9,967 nucleotides of DNA, taken from contig CAYHIW010000033.1 of NCBI GenBank assembly GCA_964356745.1, positions 1 through 9,967 of the forward strand, read 5' to 3'. Shown one piece after another: positions 6,208 to 9,967 of this stretch (positions are counted from its first letter, which is position 1; each line of letters starts with the position of its first letter). The position numbers and the translations under genes are program-made. This DNA is from CAYHIW01 sp964356745. GTDB taxonomy: Bacteria > Patescibacteriota > Microgenomatia > UBA1406 > GWC2-37-13. The notes beneath the pieces were generated by a model. It saw only the letters and a list, made by a program, of their open reading frames with translations, was not told the DNA's origin and did no database searches.

Positions 6208-6627
6208 ATGGATAAGAAGCTCGTTACGCTTATTGCGCTCTTCTTCGCGACTCTTCTTGTATTTGCTTATATTATTTTGTTTGGAAAACCATTTTCCCAG
6301 TTCATTAGAGCTAAAGAGGAGTATGAACCATCTGCAAAAAACTCTCTTATTTTTGCATGGCCGGTCAAAGCGCTCGCCGATGGTACAAATAAAGTGACCG
6401 TTCATGTATTTGTCCGCAGTGGCGCAGTTCATCCTAAGCCCGTTAAAAATCGCACAGTTAACGTCCAATCTACCATTGGAGATATTCGAATTGAACAAGG
6501 TCAATCTGACAATGAAGGAAAGACTACGTTTTACATTACGTCAGATTCTCCCGGTATAGCTGAATTATCGGCTATAATAGATAATTCTGTTTTGGTTGAT
6601 CGACCACTTACAGTCAAGTTTGAGTAA
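6208..6627 (+). CDS. Single-pass membrane protein with invasin-type (Big_1-like) Ig domain
   Basis: The product is 139 aa. One membrane helix at about 5-27 (starting LVTLIALFFATLLVFAYI) follows a short MDKK, so the bulk is probably displayed outside the membrane. Residues about 50-139 look like one bacterial Ig-like Big_1/invasin domain: ADGTNKVTVHVFV near 57, VKNRTVNVQSTIGD near 79, and a QSDNEGKTTFYITSDSPGIA strand pair near 99-118. Such domains act as structural or adhesive modules. With only one repeat and no receptor module, its partner is unknown. It sits 27 nt after the Clp-like gene and 3 nt before galU, so the three may share transcripts. There is no signal-peptidase site or lipobox; the helix looks like an uncleaved anchor. 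Confidence 0.7.
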   Translation: MDKKLVTLIALFFATLLVFAYIILFGKPFSQFIRAKEEYEPSAKNSLIFAWPVKALADGTNKVTVHVFVRSGAVHPKPVKNRTVNVQSTIGDIRIEQGQSDNEGKTTFYITSDSPGIAELSAIIDNSVLVDRPLTVKFE

Positions 6628-6630
6628 ATT

Positions 6631-7509
6631 ATGGTAAAAATCACAAAAGCAGTCATACCAGCCGCAGGTTTTGGCACTCGATTTCTTCCTCAAACCAAAG
6701 CTCTGCCCAAGGAAATGCTTCCCATTGTTGACAAACCAGTAATTCAACATGTAGTTGAGGAGGTGGTACAGTCTGGCGTTCAAAATATTGTTATTGTTAC
6801 CGGTTCAAATAAACGCGCAATTGAAGACCACTTTGATGCGCCTGATGAAGATCTTATTAAAAATCTTCTTCAAGGAAACAAAACAGACCTTCTTGAAGAA
6901 GTTAAGAAAATTTCTGAGATGGCGAACTTTATCTATGTTCGTCAAAAAGGTCCATATGGTAATGGAACTCCTGTTCTTTCTGCAGAATCAGTTATTGATA
7001 ATGAACCGTTTGCCGTGCTGTGGGGAGACGAATTTATATACTCAACACCACCGCGACTTGCGCAGATGATTACCGTATATGAAAAATATGGAGGAATTGT
7101 TATTTCGGGAATCAAAATAGAGAAAAAGGAAGATTTAAAAAGATACGGGATTGGAGATCTTGAACCAGTAGAAGGAAATGTATCAAAAATTAAGAGAATA
7201 GTCGAAAAACCCGAACCAGACAGTGCACCATCAAGTATTATGACTGGAGGAGCATATATTCTACCACCAGAAATCTTTCACGCCTTAAGGGCAATTAAAC
7301 CCGGCAAAGGTGGAGAACTTTGGTTAGTTGACGCTATTACCATGTTACAAGAAGAGGGTGTTCCTCTTTATACCGTAGAAATATCTAACGCCAAATATTA
7401 CGACACGGGTAATAAATTAGAATACATGAAGACAGTGGTAGAAATGGCATTGCATCATCCCGAAATCAAGGACGAGTTCAAGGAATTTTTAAAAAAACTG
7501 AGCATTTAA
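6631..7509 (+). CDS. galU: UTP--glucose-1-phosphate uridylyltransferase (GalU-type)
   Basis: The product is 292 aa, the usual length for the family. It joins UTP and glucose-1-phosphate into UDP-glucose and pyrophosphate, feeding glycan and glycolipid synthesis in the cytoplasm. The nucleotide-binding signature is at the N-terminus: AVIPAAGFGTRFLPQTKALPKEMLP (7-31), with G13, R17 and K27. Further hallmarks are the acceptor-side GNGTP (about 111-115), LWGDEF (about 130-135, where GalU usually has a D-rich loop), VEKP (about 191-194), GGAYIL, and YDTGNKLEYMKT near the C-terminus. The ATG is 3 nt after the Ig-like gene's stop, which suggests coupling. The call of GalU over a related sugar-phosphate nucleotidyltransferase rests on length and signature; the sugar is not proven. 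Confidence 0.88.
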   Translation: MVKITKAVIPAAGFGTRFLPQTKALPKEMLPIVDKPVIQHVVEEVVQSGVQNIVIVTGSNKRAIEDHFDAPDEDLIKNLLQGNKTDLLEEVKKISEMANFIYVRQKGPYGNGTPVLSAESVIDNEPFAVLWGDEFIYSTPPRLAQMITVYEKYGGIVISGIKIEKKEDLKRYGIGDLEPVEGNVSKIKRIVEKPEPDSAPSSIMTGGAYILPPEIFHALRAIKPGKGGELWLVDAITMLQEEGVPLYTVEISNAKYYDTGNKLEYMKTVVEMALHHPEIKDEFKEFLKKLSI

Positions 7510-7522
7510 GTCGCTTCCTCTA

Positions 7523-7551
7523 TTGAAAAAGAAGCACTCTACTGGTACAAT
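7523..7551 (+). promoter_or_regulatory. Putative leaderless promoter of rpsB
   Basis: TTGAAA (7523-7528), a 17-nt spacer and TACAAT (7546-7551) preceded by TGG (an extended -10) form the best-matching promoter in the window. The -10 ends 6 nt (TCATAA) before the ATG at 7558, so the mRNA should start at or next to the start codon. Confidence 0.7.
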
Positions 7552-7557
7552 TCATAA

Positions 7558-8274
7558 ATGGCAAAGCTACTTGCAACAGACGATAAAATAAAGATTTTGT
7601 TTGACGAAGGATTACATCTTGGTCACAAAAAAAACAGACTTCACCCGAAAGCAAAGAAGTTTGTGTACACCATACAAAATGGTGTCAGCATTATAGATCT
7701 TACCATCACTGCTCAACAAATTGAGAAAGCAAAGGAATTTATTGAAAAAGCAATTCAAGAAGAAAAAAAGATACTCGTTGTCTCAACCAAAAAAATTGCC
7801 AATCAGTTTACCGCTGACATGTGCCGAGAGCTTTCGCTTTCGCACATCACTTCAAAATGGCTTCCAGGACTTTTGACCAACTTCGATACCATTATTAAAA
7901 ATGTGAAAAAGCTCATCGATCTTAAAAAAGAAAGAGACGAAGGTTTGTGGAATTCATTTACAAAACACGAGAAGGGTAAGAGAAATAAACAAATTGTCCG
8001 TCTTGAGAAGTTCTATGGCGGACTAGTTAATCTAGAGAAAAAACCTGATTATCTTTTCGTTATAGATATTAAGCGTGAGCACAATGCGGTTACAGAAGCC
8101 AAAAAAATAGGCATCCCTGTTGTTGCCATTGCAGATACCAATGCAAATCCACATGATGTTGAATATCCAATAGTTGCAAATGATGACTCTGCAAGTTCTG
8201 TTCAGTATCTTGTCAAAGAAATTCTTGGATCTTTTGCCAAACCAACCAAGAAAACTGCTAAAATCAAAGAATGA
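7558..8274 (+). CDS. rpsB: Small ribosomal subunit protein uS2 (S2)
   Basis: The product is 238 aa, normal length for S2, a late-assembling protein of the 30S head/body junction. Family signatures are clear: LHLGHKKNRLHPKAKKFVY near 19-37 (the HxGH..R..PKMK motif), NGVSIIDLT near 41, VVSTKKIA near 74, KWLPGLLTNFDTI near 100-112 (normally RWLGGMLTNF), FYGGL near 155, PDYLFVIDIKREHNAV near 166, and GIPVVAIADTNANPHDVEYPI near 188-208. The tail is lysine-rich. It overlaps tsf by the ATGA arrangement, which implies translational coupling. It has its own promoter and no Shine-Dalgarno sequence. Confidence 0.97.
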   Translation: MAKLLATDDKIKILFDEGLHLGHKKNRLHPKAKKFVYTIQNGVSIIDLTITAQQIEKAKEFIEKAIQEEKKILVVSTKKIANQFTADMCRELSLSHITSKWLPGLLTNFDTIIKNVKKLIDLKKERDEGLWNSFTKHEKGKRNKQIVRLEKFYGGLVNLEKKPDYLFVIDIKREHNAVTEAKKIGIPVVAIADTNANPHDVEYPIVANDDSASSVQYLVKEILGSFAKPTKKTAKIKE

Positions 8275-8720
8275 TCGACTACTCTAAATTAAAACAACTA
8301 CGGGAAGAAACGGGCGTTTCATTTTCATTGTGTAAAAAGGCCTTAGAAGAAACCAATAATAATATTGAGAAAGCCAAAAAACTATTAAGTAAATGGGGAG
8401 CTTCAAAAGCCGAACAAAAGTCAGATCGAAGCACGGGGCAACCCGCTTTTTTTAGCTACGTCCATCATAACCGCAAAGTAGCAACTCTCGTTGAGCTTCA
8501 ATGTGAAACGGATTTTGTTTCAAGCAATAAAGAATTTCAGACGCTAGGTCAAGAAATTGCCATCCAAATTTCATCTCTTAATCCTGATGATGTAGACTCT
8601 CTACTTAAACAAGAATACGTCCGCGATCCAAGCAAAACCATTGAGGCACTTGTCAAAGAAGCAATTCTTAAATTCGGTGAAAACATTGTAATAAAACGAT
8701 TTGTTCGTTGGACTGTATAA
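8271..8720 (+). CDS. tsf: Translation elongation factor Ts, minimal form
   Basis: The product is 149 aa. EF-Ts recharges EF-Tu by exchanging GDP for GTP. The N-terminal UBA-like domain is intact (LREETGVSFSLCKKALEE near 9-26), followed by the essential ETDFV (about 79-83), which contacts EF-Tu. The end (GENIVIKRFVRWTV) matches the usual C-terminus of short, Thermus-type EF-Ts. The protein is much shorter than E. coli (about 283 aa) and also Thermus (about 196 aa). By motif alignment, about 45 residues between SLNPDDVD and LLKQEYV are missing from the middle, so the loss is internal and not a truncation. The start ATG overlaps the rpsB stop, and frr starts 8 nt after its stop. Confidence 0.93.
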   Translation: MIDYSKLKQLREETGVSFSLCKKALEETNNNIEKAKKLLSKWGASKAEQKSDRSTGQPAFFSYVHHNRKVATLVELQCETDFVSSNKEFQTLGQEIAIQISSLNPDDVDSLLKQEYVRDPSKTIEALVKEAILKFGENIVIKRFVRWTV

Positions 8721-8721
8721 A
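8716..8721 (+). promoter_or_regulatory. Weak candidate -10 box before frr
   Basis: TATAAA spans the tsf stop codon and lies 6 nt before the frr ATG, the same spacing as the leaderless promoters at 4012 and 7546. There is no usable -35, and such hexamers are common in AT-rich DNA, so this may be chance. Confidence 0.2.
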
Positions 8722-8727
8722 AAACAC

Positions 8728-9288
8728 ATGAATCCTGCAGTCACAGATTTTAAAAAACACACAGAGCAAGCGCTACTTCACCTCAAGGAGGACTTGAAAA
8801 GCATTCGCACTGGCCGTGCAACTCCCGCTCTCATTGAAAATATGCCTGTTGAGACTTATGGCGGACAAACCACTCTCAGACTCATGGAGTTAGCAACTAT
8901 CGGTACGAGCGATCCCTCAACGCTTTCAATACAACCGTTCGATTCTTCGGTGCAACAAGACATTGAAAAAGCTATACTAAAATCTGCGCTTGGATTAACG
9001 CCATCAACCCAAGGACATATTATTATCGTAAAAATTCCACCTCTTTCTCAAGAACAGAGGGAAAAATATATTAAATTACTTGGGCAAAAAATAGAGGAAA
9101 AAAGAAATAACGTGAGAAACTTCCGAGACGATGCACGTCGTAAAGTAAAACATCAGTTGGAGAAAAAGGAAATCAACGAAGATCAACGTTTTAGAGTTGA
9201 GAAGGAGATCGACTCGTTAAGTCAGTCTCTTATGGAGGATATTCAAGCAATTAAAGAAGCGAAAGAAAAGGAAATCATGCAAGTCTAA
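8728..9288 (+). CDS. frr: Ribosome recycling factor
   Basis: The product is 186 aa, the standard length. With EF-G it splits post-termination ribosomes. Family marks are LKSIRTGRATPALIENM near 24-40 (the conserved RTGRA with the arginines that contact 23S rRNA), YGG near 45, IPPLSQEQREKYIKL near 108-122, VRNFRDDARRKVK near 133-145, and a long charged three-helix-bundle C-terminus. The ATG at 8728 (MNPAV) is preferred over an in-frame upstream TTG at 8701, which would overlap tsf and add residues not seen in the family. pyrH, which often sits between tsf and frr in bacteria, is absent here. The gap to rseP is 5 nt. Confidence 0.96.
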   Translation: MNPAVTDFKKHTEQALLHLKEDLKSIRTGRATPALIENMPVETYGGQTTLRLMELATIGTSDPSTLSIQPFDSSVQQDIEKAILKSALGLTPSTQGHIIIVKIPPLSQEQREKYIKLLGQKIEEKRNNVRNFRDDARRKVKHQLEKKEINEDQRFRVEKEIDSLSQSLMEDIQAIKEAKEKEIMQV

Positions 9289-9293
9289 ACTAT

Positions 9294-9967
9294 ATGCACG
9301 TCTTAATTTTTTTTATCATTCTCTTAGTTCTTGTTCTTGTTCATGAACTGGGACACTTTATTGCCGCCAAAAAAAACGGCGTATTAGTCGAAGAATTTGG
9401 AATTGGCTTTCCCCCTAAACTATTTGGGTTTAAAAAAGGAGAAACGCTCTATACTTTTAACTTAATCCCGCTTGGAGGATTTGTAAAAGTATATGGAGAA
9501 GAGTACCACGAAGAAGAAAGTAACATACACCCTGAACTCAAAAGCAGAGCCTTCATAAATAAAAAGCCATGGCAAAAGACCGTGATCATTGTCAGCGGTA
9601 TTATCGGAAATTTTATTTTTGGCTGGATACTTATTTCATTTTTATTCACCCAGGGAGTACCTGTTCCTGCAAATCATGTCATAGTTGAGCAAGTTCAGTC
9701 GGGATCTCCCGCTGAAGTAGCACATCTCAAACCGAAAGACATCATCTCAAAAGTTGAAGTAGACAAAAAAATCATTTCAATTACTACTTCAAATGACCTT
9801 ATCGATCTTTCAAAAAAGAATTCTGGTAAACAAATAAAGCTTTTTATTACACGAAACAATAAACAAGTTGAAACAATACTAACTCCACGCTTAAAACCAA
9901 CGCCGGGTCAAGGACCGCTGGGAATTGTAATCACGTCTTTTGTTGAAAAAAAATACGCCTGGTATGA
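9294..9967 (+). CDS. rseP: Site-2 zinc metalloprotease, M50 family (partial, runs off window end)
   Basis: 224 codons are visible. The first transmembrane helix carries the zinc-binding VHELGHFIAAKK (HExxH, H17-E18-H21), diagnostic of intramembrane M50 proteases. Next come FGIGFPPKLFGF (about 35-46) and a YTFNLIPLGGFVK strand with PLGG, both typical of RseP/YaeL. GIIGNFIFGW at the next hydrophobic segment corresponds to the GP..N motif region. A PDZ domain follows (VQSGSPAEVAHLKPKDIIS, about 137-155). The third zinc ligand (LDG motif) lies beyond the window. In known systems this enzyme cleaves membrane-bound anti-sigma factors or signal-peptide remnants; the substrate here is unknown. It is probably co-transcribed with rpsB-tsf-frr. 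The ATG at 9294 follows the frr stop by 5 nt and has no Shine-Dalgarno sequence. Confidence 0.93.
   Translation, partial: MHVLIFFIILLVLVLVHELGHFIAAKKNGVLVEEFGIGFPPKLFGFKKGETLYTFNLIPLGGFVKVYGEEYHEEESNIHPELKSRAFINKKPWQKTVIIVSGIIGNFIFGWILISFLFTQGVPVPANHVIVEQVQSGSPAEVAHLKPKDIISKVEVDKKIISITTSNDLIDLSKKNSGKQIKLFITRNNKQVETILTPRLKPTPGQGPLGIVITSFVEKKYAWY

Noticed and set aside
8701..8727. Upstream TTG start for frr
   Set aside because: It overlaps tsf and adds nine residues not seen in the family; MNPAV at 8728 fits the usual length.

Overview
The window is AT-rich bacterial chromosome. It most resembles a Candidate Phyla Radiation (Patescibacteria) genome, possibly of the Microgenomates group. That placement is an inference. 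It rests on a membrane-anchored Clp-like AAA+ family, a very short EF-Ts, almost no Shine-Dalgarno sequences, and a compact rpsB-tsf-frr-rseP order without pyrH, uppS, cdsA or dxr. No 16S rRNA or other decisive marker is present.

Left half (1 to 6180): this is an inverted arrangement of paralogues. A leftward Clp-like gene (cut by the window start) is divergent from a rightward FemAB/GNAT-type acetyltransferase-like gene. In the centre lie tRNA-Ile(GAT), tRNA-Val(TAC) and a small SET-domain gene whose start is only 5 nt after the tRNA-Val body. Then the mirror copy follows: a leftward acetyltransferase paralogue, a divergent intergenic region of almost the same length, and a rightward Clp-like paralogue of 718 aa. 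Both Clp-like proteins begin with a hydrophobic membrane domain. In the complete one, AAA+ module D1 looks catalytically dead. D2 keeps its ATPase residues but lacks the aromatic pore loop of unfoldases. The partial left copy has even lost the D1 Walker A lysine.

Right half (6208 to 9967): a single-pass membrane protein with one invasin-type Ig domain sits 3 nt before a galU-like nucleotidyltransferase gene. The housekeeping run rpsB-tsf-frr-rseP follows: ribosomal protein S2, a minimal EF-Ts, ribosome recycling factor, and a site-2 protease cut by the window end.

Expression signals: several genes have a TATAAT-like -10 box only 6 to 7 nt before the ATG (both Clp-like genes and rpsB), which predicts leaderless mRNAs. 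No gene shows a convincing Shine-Dalgarno sequence. There is no CRISPR array, transposase, rRNA gene or convincing strong terminator. No gene-free stretch exceeds about 230 bases.
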